Below, piece by piece: positions 1 to 8,039 of a stretch of 64,000 bases of DNA (position 1 is its first letter; every line of letters begins with the position of its first letter). Position numbers and translations under genes: made by a program. Under the pieces are notes generated by a model. It was not told where the DNA came from. It saw nothing but the letters and a program-made list of their open reading frames with translations, and made no database searches. The stretch is from Candidatus Anammoximicrobium sp. (GTDB taxonomy: Bacteria > Planctomycetota > Planctomycetia > Pirellulales > Pirellulaceae), in the NCBI GenBank assembly GCA_012515235.1, contig JAAYYU010000176.1:27740-91739 (forward strand), given 5' to 3'.

Positions 1-1895
1 CACCCACGCAAACGCCGATCTACGGGTACACCTTCACGCCCGGACTGAGTCCGCGTTACGACGCGGCGGTGCGCGAGTTTCGGGAACTGTTCAGCCTGCG
101 TTTGACCTCGCCCGAACCGGTCGCCGGGACCTACGTCGATTGGCGCGGCCAGAGCCCGGAGAAGTTGCAGGAAACGTGCAAGAAACTGAGCGAGACCGAG
201 CGGCGGAACATCGCCGTGGTCAGCCTGGGGGACGAGATTGGACTGCCGGCTCCGGACGCCCAGGCGGCGACGGAAGGCTTTGTCGCGTTTCTGAAGGCCC
301 AGCGAGTCGCCGCCAGCGAGGTGGACCCTGCCAGCGGCGGCGACTGGTCCAAGGTCGCGTTCTCGCCCGATCTTCAGCTCAAGAAATCCAAGCCCGCGTT
401 GTACTACTGGTCGCTCCGCTACCGGCACCACTTCGGCATCCAGGCGATCAAGCGCCAGACCGACGTCCTTCGCCGTTGGCTGCCCAACGCCGGCATCGGA
501 GCCAATTTCTCGCCCCAACACGGCAGTCCCGGACAATTCTACCTGGGCCAGGTGTTTCAATGGGTCAACTGCTTCCGGCAGGACGGACTGACGCTGCCTT
601 GGGCGGAGGACTATGCCTGGGGAATTCCGCTGGGCACCCAGCAGATGAACGCCTGCAACCTGGACTTGTTCCGCGCCGCGCTGCGCGGCAAGCCGGACCG
701 CAAGATCCTGTACTACGTCATGCCCCACTGGCCCGGCAACACGCCCAACTCCTGGCGGCGGATGTTCCACAATGCGCTGGGGCACGGCATGAAGATCGTG
801 GACTTGTTCGAGTTCCGCCCCGTACAGGCTGCTTACACGGAAAACCACGTCTCGAATCCGGAGACCTACGCTGCGGTCCTGCGCACGTTCCGCGAGTTGG
901 GCCTGTATGAGGACCTCGTGCAAGCCGGCCAGCGGCGGCCTGCCGAGGCGGGACTCTGGTTCAGCGAGACGTCCGACATCTGGGCCGACTACGAAGGCTC
1001 CTTCGGCACGGCCAAGCGGGCTCTGTACATCGCGATCCTGCACCAGCAACTGCCGCTGGACTTCCTGGTCGAACAGGACGCCCTGGACGGCACGCTGGCG
1101 CGGTATCGAGTGCTGTACCTGACCGACCGCCACGTGAGCCGGGCCGCTGCGGCCAAGATCGCGGCGTGGGTGCAGGGCGGTGGTCGGCTGTTCGCGACGG
1201 CCGGCGCAGGCATGTTTGACGAATACCATCAGCCGAACCAGACGCTCCGCGAGTTGCTGGGAGTGGAGCTGACCTCGCTGGCGGAACCGGCAGACGCTCA
1301 AGTGGCCTTCATCAAGCAGGACTTGCCGTTCGCCCGCGCGCTCGACGCGGTGACCTGGTCCGGCCACTGGCTGGGCGTGACGGGGGCCGTCGCGAGGCTG
1401 AAAGCCGGCTCCGGAGCGACCGTCGAGGGCACGTACCTGGACGGCTCGCCAGCCGTCGTCGCGCGGCATGCCGGCAAGGGCGAAGTCCGAACTTGCGGTT
1501 TCCTGCCCGGCCTGACCTATTTCCATCCGGCCATCCCGCGCCGGCCCGTGGACCGCGGCGCGACGGATGATTCCATGACGCACTTTGTGCCCACGCAGTT
1601 CGATCCAGCCGCCGCGCGGCTGATCGGCTCGATCGCCGAGCCCCTCGTCCGCCCCGTGACGTGCAGCCAACCGCTCGTCGAAGCGAGCGTGATCGAGTCA
1701 CCGTCCGGGGCGGTCATCGTGCTGGCCAACTGGAGCGGCGGACCGGTGCGCGACCTGGCCGTCACCGCCCACATTCCGCTGCCCAGCCGCCAGGCGGCCT
1801 TGGCCAGCGGCGCCAAGCTGAAGGTCAGCACCGACGGCGCCCGAACCACGTTCTGCTTTGATCTCGACGTCGCCGACGTGCTGATGCTGCGCTGA
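1..1895 (+). CDS. GH42-like glycoside hydrolase, 5' end outside window
   Basis: The reading frame is open from base 3, so the true start lies upstream and at least 630 residues are present. The visible N-terminal part looks like the end of a clan GH-A TIM barrel (a SLGDEIGL strand, aromatic-rich strands and a PWAEDYAWGIP segment). It is followed by a flavodoxin/glutaminase-like region (YRVLYLTDRHVS, then AAWVQGGGRLFATAGAG) of the kind found as the trimerisation domain of GH42 beta-galactosidases, and a C-terminal beta-rich tail. Family knowledge suggests release of terminal sugars from oligosaccharides. The substrate cannot be read from sequence and the acid/base residue is not assigned with certainty. 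The next gene starts 44 bases downstream on the same strand and is also carbohydrate-related, so the two are probably co-transcribed. Confidence 0.6.
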   Translation, partial: PTQTPIYGYTFTPGLSPRYDAAVREFRELFSLRLTSPEPVAGTYVDWRGQSPEKLQETCKKLSETERRNIAVVSLGDEIGLPAPDAQAATEGFVAFLKAQRVAASEVDPASGGDWSKVAFSPDLQLKKSKPALYYWSLRYRHHFGIQAIKRQTDVLRRWLPNAGIGANFSPQHGSPGQFYLGQVFQWVNCFRQDGLTLPWAEDYAWGIPLGTQQMNACNLDLFRAALRGKPDRKILYYVMPHWPGNTPNSWRRMFHNALGHGMKIVDLFEFRPVQAAYTENHVSNPETYAAVLRTFRELGLYEDLVQAGQRRPAEAGLWFSETSDIWADYEGSFGTAKRALYIAILHQQLPLDFLVEQDALDGTLARYRVLYLTDRHVSRAAAAKIAAWVQGGGRLFATAGAGMFDEYHQPNQTLRELLGVELTSLAEPADAQVAFIKQDLPFARALDAVTWSGHWLGVTGAVARLKAGSGATVEGTYLDGSPAVVARHAGKGEVRTCGFLPGLTYFHPAIPRRPVDRGATDDSMTHFVPTQFDPAAARLIGSIAEPLVRPVTCSQPLVEASVIESPSGAVIVLANWSGGPVRDLAVTAHIPLPSRQAALASGAKLKVSTDGARTTFCFDLDVADVLMLR

Positions 1896-1939
1896 TCGGC
1901 GGCACGGACGACGCGACGTTTCCATTTCGGAGAGTGACC

Positions 1940-4159
1940 ATGACGCGGAAGGACCGGATCGTGTTGCTCGTCTTGTTCGCGGCGTTCTGTCCGGCGGTGG
2001 GATCGGCGGCATCCGCCGCTGTCGACGAGGCGAAGTCGGCAGAGGCGAAGTCGCCGAGCATCCACTGCCAGACGGATGCCGTCACGCGGCTGATCCATGT
2101 CGTGTACGACGTCCCCCAGGACGCTCCGGACCGCATTCTGGTGCGGAGTTTTTGGTCGCCGCGGGGACGGAACCAGTGGCAGCCCGCCCGCGTCCGGCCG
2201 CTGCTCTCGGAGACCGCCGGGGCGCTGTTGCGCGAGGAGGACGGGTTGCCGTGGCTCCAAGGCGAGGTCGTCGAACGGCGAGCCGCCGGGCTGAAACGGA
2301 CCCTCGTCTTCAACCCGTATCCGGAGGCCCAGGCCGGCGGCACGGTGGACATCGACTTCCGCGTCGAACTGGATGCCGGCGAGGACCGGCGACTCACCCG
2401 GCTCGAAGCCCCCGCCACGGCGGACAACCGCGACGTCGTGTACCTGGACGACTGGAGCGGCGTCATCCAGAAGGAATTTGTGGCCGCTGAGGAAAAGCCC
2501 GGCTGCTGGCGGCTGGAAAGCGACGCGGCTGTCGGCGCCAACCCGTACGCCACCGGCGGCACGCGACTGTCCGGCGCGGCCGCCGATCTGCCGCAACTGA
2601 CCATGCCGCTAGCCCTCCGGGGGCCTTACGCCGTCTTCGTCTATTCGTTTGGAGGCGTGCGGTTGCGGCTGTCGGGCGATCTCCGCACCGACCGACTCGG
2701 CTCGCGTCTTCCCTATGACGAGCAATTGTGGCGCTGGACGCGGCTGGACGGCCAGCACCTAGTTGTGCGCCAGTCGTACGCTTTCACCGGGCCGGCCGCG
2801 TCGTCGCTGGACTACGTCAAGCTGGTGCCGCTCAGCGACGAGTTGGTGGCCCGCTTGGAGAGCGCTTTTGGGAAGCCGGACCGGTTCGTCGCCAGCTACT
2901 GGGAACCCTACAGCTATGCCTTTTCCGACAACGTCCAGGACATGGCCTGGCACCTGCAGTACCTGGATGCGTACCGGGACGCCGAGGTCTCGCTGGTCGA
3001 CACGCAACTGGGGCGGTTCGGCATGAAGGCCGTGTATGAAACCCGCGTCTCCGATCAACTGCTCCACGTGACGCAGGGCGACCCGATCGGCGCGATCGCG
3101 CACCCACAGACGACGAACGTCGGCCGCATGCAGCAGTACACCAACACGCTGCAGGCGACGCTGACCTTCTGCCGCGCGCTCGGATTAAACGCCCATGCCA
3201 ATTTTGGGGCCACCAACTGTTACCCCGGTTCGCCGTTGCAGGGCGACTTTTCCAAACAGCATCCCGAGTGGATCCGCGGCCATGCGCTGCGTTACGAAGT
3301 TCCGGAAGTGCGGCGTTTCATTCTGGACGTCTACCGCGAGGCGCTGGAGATCGGCGCGACGGGGCTCTCGATCGACTTTTGCCGTTACCCCGAGGGGATT
3401 GACGCAGCCGCGACGGCCGACGGTTTCTTTCGCGAACTCCGCGGCCTGGCGGACGAATACGGCCGGCGGCGCGGCGGGCGGATTCCGATTCTGGTGCGTT
3501 TTCCCGCCGAGGGCGTGCGGTTGTCCGAGCGGTTCGACTATGCCACGTGGGTGCGCGAAGGCCTGGTGGATTACCTCTGTCCGAGCAGCATTCAGGGCCG
3601 ATTCCACTACTTCGACATCACGCCCTACGTCAAGGCCACCGACGGCACGGCGTGTATTCTGTTGCCCCAGATCGACGCGCTCTCGTGGGGACTGCCCAAG
3701 CCCGGACTGTTTCTGTGGCGAGTCCGGCAGTTGTATGACCAGGGAGTCCAGGGCCTGTACGTCTACCAAGGCGACAGCCTGGTGTTGGGCAGCCCCCTTG
3801 AGCGGCGCTGCATGAAGCAGCTGCGCAGCACCGAATCGGTGCGGCGCTTCTGGGAAGAGGACGCCCGGCTCCGCCCGGCGCGCAGCAAGGGCATCTACCT
3901 GTCGCACGCCAGCCAACTGCCCGGCTATCACTCCTGGGAGCGGCTGCACGTCTGGCTGGAGGGCATCCCGCTGGGCGAAGTGGAACTGTATCTGGACGAC
4001 CAACTCGTCAACCACTTCAGCGCTCCGCCCTATCTGCTGGGCCACCAGGACCGCAGCGGCGATGCGGCGTTGCCTCGCGGCGAACACTCCCTGCGTGTCC
4101 GAGCACGCGACGGGGACGGGTGGCTGGAACAGACCTTCAAGATCGTCAGCGCGGGATGA
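1940..4159 (+). CDS. Secreted GH-like TIM-barrel protein
   Basis: This encodes a 739-residue protein. ATG 1940 is chosen over the in-frame GTG at 1934 because a CGGAGA ribosome-binding site lies 6 bases before it and the resulting N-terminus is a good signal peptide (MTRKDR, then LLVLFAAFC, cleavage near GSAAS). The first ~230 residues are beta-rich. The centre (about residues 300-620) resembles bacterial glycosyl-hydrolase-like TIM barrels: a LSIDFCRYPEG strand end with Asp, GLVDYLCPSS, and GVQGLYVYQGD. The last ~100 residues resemble a beta-sandwich (ELYLDDQLV). I do not recognise a characterised family. A secreted polysaccharide-active enzyme is inferred from fold and neighbours. Confidence 0.6.
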   Translation: MTRKDRIVLLVLFAAFCPAVGSAASAAVDEAKSAEAKSPSIHCQTDAVTRLIHVVYDVPQDAPDRILVRSFWSPRGRNQWQPARVRPLLSETAGALLREEDGLPWLQGEVVERRAAGLKRTLVFNPYPEAQAGGTVDIDFRVELDAGEDRRLTRLEAPATADNRDVVYLDDWSGVIQKEFVAAEEKPGCWRLESDAAVGANPYATGGTRLSGAAADLPQLTMPLALRGPYAVFVYSFGGVRLRLSGDLRTDRLGSRLPYDEQLWRWTRLDGQHLVVRQSYAFTGPAASSLDYVKLVPLSDELVARLESAFGKPDRFVASYWEPYSYAFSDNVQDMAWHLQYLDAYRDAEVSLVDTQLGRFGMKAVYETRVSDQLLHVTQGDPIGAIAHPQTTNVGRMQQYTNTLQATLTFCRALGLNAHANFGATNCYPGSPLQGDFSKQHPEWIRGHALRYEVPEVRRFILDVYREALEIGATGLSIDFCRYPEGIDAAATADGFFRELRGLADEYGRRRGGRIPILVRFPAEGVRLSERFDYATWVREGLVDYLCPSSIQGRFHYFDITPYVKATDGTACILLPQIDALSWGLPKPGLFLWRVRQLYDQGVQGLYVYQGDSLVLGSPLERRCMKQLRSTESVRRFWEEDARLRPARSKGIYLSHASQLPGYHSWERLHVWLEGIPLGEVELYLDDQLVNHFSAPPYLLGHQDRSGDAALPRGEHSLRVRARDGDGWLEQTFKIVSAG

Positions 4160-4192
4160 GAATCGCGGGATGAGAACCGCGGGACGAGAACC
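4151..4192 (+). repeat. 14-bp tandem repeat, three copies
   Basis: Three consecutive 14-base units (GCGGGATGAGAATC and two near-identical copies differing by one or two bases) begin inside the last codons of the upstream gene and run past its stop (TGA 4157-4159). The unit is not a multiple of three. This is probably a slippage expansion; no function is visible. Confidence 0.75.
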
Positions 4193-4268
4193 GCGGCCAG
4201 CCTGGGGCCTGTCGCGACCTTGTCGGGCAGGGCCACGGAGGCGGTCCAGGGATTGCCGAAACCGCCGC

Positions 4269-4297
4269 CCGCGCCGCAACCGGCGCGGCCGTTTTCC
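4269..4297 (+). terminator. Putative intrinsic terminator after 1940-4159
   Basis: CCGCGCCG (4269-4276) and CGGCGCGG (4281-4288) form a perfect 8-bp stem with a CAAC tetraloop, followed within four bases by TTTT (4292-4295). It lies 110 bases after the upstream stop codon and before the next start, as expected for a Rho-independent terminator, although the U-run is short. Confidence 0.5.
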
Positions 4298-4416
4298 AGC
4301 CGCAAGAGAATGTCAGTTGCACGGCTTTTGTCGATGCGATAGTCTATCCTTGATGGAGACGCCCCGTTTTCCGTCTTTCACCCAGTTCCGATCTGCGATT
4401 GCGAAAGGACCGAGCA

Positions 4417-5736
4417 ATGGACACTCCGCGTTGGAATCGACGGCAGTTTGTGGCGGCAACTTCTCTGGGGTCCCTGGCCGCAGTGGGCGGAGCCGCCGTT
4501 TCGGCACGCGCCGCGGCGAGTTCGGCGGCGGGCAAGCTCGCGATCCGGGGCGGAACGCCGGTGCGGACCGCCAGCTTTCCCGGCTGGCCCATCTGGGACA
4601 AGGAACGCGACGAGGAGTTGGTCCTGTCGGTGCTCCGCAGCGGTGTCTGGTCGCGTGCGAAGGTCGTGGCCGAGTTTGAAAAGAAGTACGCGGAACTGAT
4701 CGGAGCCAAGCGGTGCCTGGCCACCACCAGCGGCACCGCGGCCCTGCTGACCGCGCTCAATGCGCTCGACATCGGCGTCGGCGACGAGGTGCTCGTCGGC
4801 CCGTATACGTTCTGTGCGTCCATCCAGGTGATCCTCCTGTCCGGGGCTCTTCCGATCATGGTCGATACGGATCGGGAAACGTTCCTGGTGAACCCGGAGA
4901 AGATGGAAGCGAAGATCACGCCCAACACCAAAGCCATTCTCCCTGTTCACATCTACGGACTGCCCGCCGACATGGACCGGATCAACGCGATCGCCAAGAA
5001 GCACAAGCTGGTGGTTGTGGAAGACGCCTGCCAGGCGTGGCTGGCCGAGTATCGCGGCAAGAAGTGCGGCACGCTCGGCAACCTGGGCTGCTTCAGCTTC
5101 CAGAACTCCAAGCACCTGACCTGCGGCGAAGGCGGCGCGGTGCTGGGCGACGACGACGAGGTGATGGACCGGGCGTTTGCCTATCACAACTTCGGCCGCG
5201 GCGGAGGACTCCTGGGCACCAAGTTCCGCACGACGGAGTTCCAGGCGGCCATCCTGCTGGCCCAGATGCAGCGGCTCGAGGAACAAACGCAACGGCGCTG
5301 GGACAACGCCCAGTACCTGACGACGAAGCTGCGGGCGATCCCCGGCGTGCTGCCGCAGCGGCTGTACGACGGCGTGACGCGAGCGGCCTATCATCTGTAT
5401 CCGTTCCGGATCGACGAGCAGGTGTTCCAGGGCGTGACGCGGAACAAGTTCATGGGCGCCTTGCGGGCGGAAGGCATCCCGTGCTCCGGCGGCTACGGCC
5501 GTTTGAACGAGGCGGCGTTCATCGAGAACACGTTGAGTTCCCGCAATTTCAAGCGGATGTACTCCGCGGAACAACTCGACTACTGCCGCTCGCAGCTCGA
5601 ATGCCCCGACAACAACCGGCTGGTGGACGAGGCCATCTGCTTCAGTCAGCGAGTGCTGCTGGGAACCAGAGCCGACATGGACGACATCGCCAACGCGATC
5701 GGCAAGATCTACGAGAACCGCAGCCAGTTGGTCTAG
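4417..5736 (+). CDS. Tat-exported DegT/DnrJ/EryC1/StrS aminotransferase
   Basis: This is a 439-residue PLP-dependent protein of the sugar-aminotransferase (AHBA/DegT) family. ATG 4417 is preceded by AAAGGA at 7 bases. The N-terminus WNRRQFVAATSLGSLAAVGG is a twin-arginine leader. The family core follows: AIRGGTPVR, a TTSGTAALLTAL cofactor-phosphate loop, VVEDACQA with the pyridine-binding Asp, and SFQNSKHLTCGEGG with the Schiff-base lysine at residue 232. All catalytic residues are therefore present. Known relatives aminate nucleotide-linked ketosugars in the cytoplasm; the Tat leader implies that this one is folded with PLP and then exported or anchored outside. Two similar Tat-leader paralogues lie at 55908-57275 and 57425-58753. 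Confidence 0.85.
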   Translation: MDTPRWNRRQFVAATSLGSLAAVGGAAVSARAAASSAAGKLAIRGGTPVRTASFPGWPIWDKERDEELVLSVLRSGVWSRAKVVAEFEKKYAELIGAKRCLATTSGTAALLTALNALDIGVGDEVLVGPYTFCASIQVILLSGALPIMVDTDRETFLVNPEKMEAKITPNTKAILPVHIYGLPADMDRINAIAKKHKLVVVEDACQAWLAEYRGKKCGTLGNLGCFSFQNSKHLTCGEGGAVLGDDDEVMDRAFAYHNFGRGGGLLGTKFRTTEFQAAILLAQMQRLEEQTQRRWDNAQYLTTKLRAIPGVLPQRLYDGVTRAAYHLYPFRIDEQVFQGVTRNKFMGALRAEGIPCSGGYGRLNEAAFIENTLSSRNFKRMYSAEQLDYCRSQLECPDNNRLVDEAICFSQRVLLGTRADMDDIANAIGKIYENRSQLV

Positions 5737-5756
5737 CGATCGTGAAACCGCGGACA

Positions 5757-5788
5757 GGACGACGGGGCGTTGGTCAGCCCCGTCGTCC
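5757..5788 (+). terminator. Terminator-like hairpin after DegT gene
   Basis: GGACGACGGGGC (5757-5768) pairs perfectly with GCCCCGTCGTCC (5777-5788) across an 8-base loop, beginning 21 bases after the DegT stop. No U-run follows, so it may be a processing or stability hairpin, or a Rho-assisted stop, rather than a classic intrinsic terminator. Confidence 0.5.
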
Positions 5789-5868
5789 CCGCAGTCTGCG
5801 GACCGGCAACCGAGACCGGACCGCACTTTCTCGAATGCTGCTCAGCACGTGTCCAGGAGCAACTTCGT

Positions 5869-5888
5869 AGGGCGGAATTCCTTCCGCT
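5869..5888 (+). repeat. Short GGGCGG...CCGC inverted-repeat motif, copy 1
   Basis: AGGGCGGAATTCCTTCCGCT is an imperfect palindrome. Related motifs lie at 12697-12718 and 29689-29710, all in intergenic DNA. It may be a small dispersed REP-like sequence, but three degenerate copies are weak evidence. Confidence 0.3.
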
Positions 5889-6065
5889 CGAGCCGACTGA
5901 AGTCCGCTCAACGAACCGCTTGCGGAGTCGAACTCCAACGGTGCTTACCGCTTGGAAAAGACCTCGTTCACCCTCGCCGCTGCGGCGTCGGTCTGGCGAA
6001 GCCGCACGTGGTAGCCTGGGCACCGTCAGGTCTGCAAACAGGTTTTCCGCATCCGGAGCCGAACC

Positions 6066-7313
6066 ATGAACCGTTGGCTGACATTCGTCCGCGCCGCCGC
6101 GTTGATTACGCTGGCGGCTGTCACCGGGACGGCGGTTGCCGCCGAGGCGCCGCAATCGCCGGTCCAGATCGTGGTGGGATTTGACGGCAGCTGTCCGCAC
6201 GACCCGGCAGGCGTGAACCAGGAAGGCCCCCAGCGGTACCGCATCCGGCCGTCCTGGCGGGCGAGCGTCGGGGTGGACGAGGAGGCCGTGGGCCGCAGCA
6301 CGCGACTGGGATTCCAGGTCGTCAATGCGAGCCCGGCGGCGGCCGCGGTGGACCTGCACATCGACTGGCAATACGACGACGCGCCTCCCAAAGACCGGCC
6401 GAGTTTTGCCAGCGTCGAGCAGTACATGTCCTACCGTGATTTCGTCGTGGTGCGTTGGCCAGGAAGCGATGCCTGGCAGACCGTGATGGCCGACGTCGAG
6501 GGCTCGGTCGCCCGCGTGCGACTGAAGGCCCCGCCGGGCACCACGGAGGTCCATTGGCATCCGCCCTACAACTACGCCCAGAGCGAACGGTTCGTCGAGT
6601 CGCTCCGCAGCCACCCGCTGGTCCAGGTCGAGCGGATCGGCCACAGCCCGGAGAAGCGGAACCTGTGGCTGCTGCGGATCACCGACGCCTCGCCGCGCGT
6701 CAAGAAGCACTTTTTGATCCGCGCCCGGGTTCATGCGTATGAGAGCGCCAGCAGCTATGTCATGGAAGGCATGGTGCGGTGGCTGCTGTCCGACGACGCC
6801 TATGCCGCGGCCGCGGTGCGGCAATACGCGTTCTACGTCATTCCGATGGCGAATCCCGACGGCGTCTGCAACGGGCTGGGCTCGCTCACGGCTCCGCAGG
6901 GCGTGAATCTGTCTTCGATCCCGTACCAGCCGGATGCCGCCAGTTTGCCTTTGAAACAGGCCATCGACCGGGTCCGTCCGGCGGTGGCCATCGACCTGCA
7001 CAACTGGCAGAACAAGCACACCGACGGGCTCCTGGGCCTGGACCCAACGATCCGGGAACGGTTCGTGCGGTTCATGCCGGACCAGTTGCAGTTCGGCAAA
7101 GAGTGGACGATCCGCGATCCCAAGCCCCTGCCTGAAAAGGTACCCGACAAGGAACTGCTGCGGCACTACTGCGAGCGCCATTTCCAGGCGACGGTCGTGA
7201 CCTTCGAGTTTCCCTGGTTTGCCCGGACGCCGGAAGACATGCGGGCCACCGGCCGCCAAGCGCTGTGGGCGCTGCTGCGGGCTTTGGATCCGCCGCCGCC
7301 CGAACTGCGGTGA
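6066..7313 (+). CDS. Secreted M14-like peptidase-fold protein
   Basis: This is a 415-residue protein with a clear signal peptide (NRWLTFVRAAALITLAAVTG, cleavage near VAAEA). Residues ~25-150 form a beta-rich domain, as in cytosolic-carboxypeptidase-like M14 proteins. The zinc centre is recognisable: H223 and E226 in RVHAYES, the third ligand His in IDLHNWQ, and the general-base Glu in VVTFEFPW. The usual substrate-binding arginine and Asn-Arg pair are not seen: the segment after MANPDGV contains no Arg, and VNLSS replaces the typical DLNR. Metal binding is therefore likely, but ordinary carboxypeptidase specificity is doubtful. It is monocistronic and followed by a convergent gene. Confidence 0.75.
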   Translation: MNRWLTFVRAAALITLAAVTGTAVAAEAPQSPVQIVVGFDGSCPHDPAGVNQEGPQRYRIRPSWRASVGVDEEAVGRSTRLGFQVVNASPAAAAVDLHIDWQYDDAPPKDRPSFASVEQYMSYRDFVVVRWPGSDAWQTVMADVEGSVARVRLKAPPGTTEVHWHPPYNYAQSERFVESLRSHPLVQVERIGHSPEKRNLWLLRITDASPRVKKHFLIRARVHAYESASSYVMEGMVRWLLSDDAYAAAAVRQYAFYVIPMANPDGVCNGLGSLTAPQGVNLSSIPYQPDAASLPLKQAIDRVRPAVAIDLHNWQNKHTDGLLGLDPTIRERFVRFMPDQLQFGKEWTIRDPKPLPEKVPDKELLRHYCERHFQATVVTFEFPWFARTPEDMRATGRQALWALLRALDPPPPELR

Positions 7314-7371
7314 CCGCCAGCGTGCGAGTCAGCGTCCGGAGTTGTCCGCGCGTGGAAAACTCACCGGGCGG

Positions 7372-7986
7372 CTAGTGGCTCTTGGTCCGCGGGGCAGGCT
7401 TGGCGGCGAACCAGGCGGGCGGTCCCTTGGGCCAGAGCGTTCCCAGCGGTCCGTTCTCGCTCGGGTCGAGCGGCTCGCCTAACTGCGGATACGTTCCGCG
7501 GTTCTGTGCCAACAGCCGGTCCAAGTCGGCGCGCGCGGCATCTGCGACGGCGCCGGCGGAGTCATGCCCGGCGGCTCGAGCGGCGGCGAGCGCGCCATCG
7601 ACGGCCTCCGTGGCGACCCGGCTCGCATACAGGGCGTGGTCGTAAACGGCGCTCTGGGGGATGTCGAAGGCATAGGCGGCCGCGCGGGCCGCCGCCGCCG
7701 CCGCCCGCGCGGCGTCCTGGGCCTCGGCGGCGTGCGCCGCGTCTCGGGCCGTGTACGCTGCCCCGTAGGCCGCGCCGCTCACCTCGTGACTGAGACAGAA
7801 TTTCTGCGCCAGGCAGATCGCCTCGTCGATGGCCGCTTCGTGCCTCGCCAACTCGGCCGTCCCCGCACTGCGGCCGTACAGCGGTTGCACCCGTCTGGCG
7901 CACCGCACCGCATAGGCCACGATGGCCCCCAGCGGCAACTGCTTCAGGTCTTCTTCGGTGGGCAGCACGGACCGATCTGTCATCAT
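7372..7986 (-). CDS. Ala-rich hypothetical protein
   Basis: This 204-residue protein starts at ATG 7986 (MMTDRSVLPTEEDL). It lies 53 bases after the stop of the FHA-GAF-PP2C gene on the same strand and is probably co-transcribed with it. The middle (about residues 70-160) is a run of Ala-rich, Tyr/Asp-spaced repeats (GAAYGAAYTARDAAHAA) predicted to be helical, and the tail is Pro-rich and basic. I do not recognise a family. The pairing with a phosphatase that has a phosphopeptide-binding FHA domain suggests a partner or regulator, but that is inference. A longer upstream frame overlaps the phosphatase gene antisense to its codon usage and is not credible. Confidence 0.55.
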   Translation of the reverse strand: MMTDRSVLPTEEDLKQLPLGAIVAYAVRCARRVQPLYGRSAGTAELARHEAAIDEAICLAQKFCLSHEVSGAAYGAAYTARDAAHAAEAQDAARAAAAAARAAAYAFDIPQSAVYDHALYASRVATEAVDGALAAARAAGHDSAGAVADAARADLDRLLAQNRGTYPQLGEPLDPSENGPLGTLWPKGPPAWFAAKPAPRTKSH

Positions 7987-8039
7987 GGTTCTCACTGGGT
8001 GTTTCGGCCGCGAAGGCAAGACGCGGAAGGGAAGCCGAG

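Larger units (their letters stand above)
5737..6065. other. Intergenic, 329 bp
   Basis: This gap follows the DegT gene and precedes the M14-like gene. It holds a strong terminator-like hairpin at its start (5757-5788) and one copy of a short GGGCGG inverted-repeat motif (5869-5888). No reading frame with protein-like composition or tRNA-like fold was seen. The promoter of the next gene is presumably here but cannot be pinned down. Confidence 0.5.

Noticed and set aside
5925..5945. Possible tRNA T-arm (TCGAACTCC-like)
   Set aside because: No acceptor, D or anticodon arms could be folded around it.
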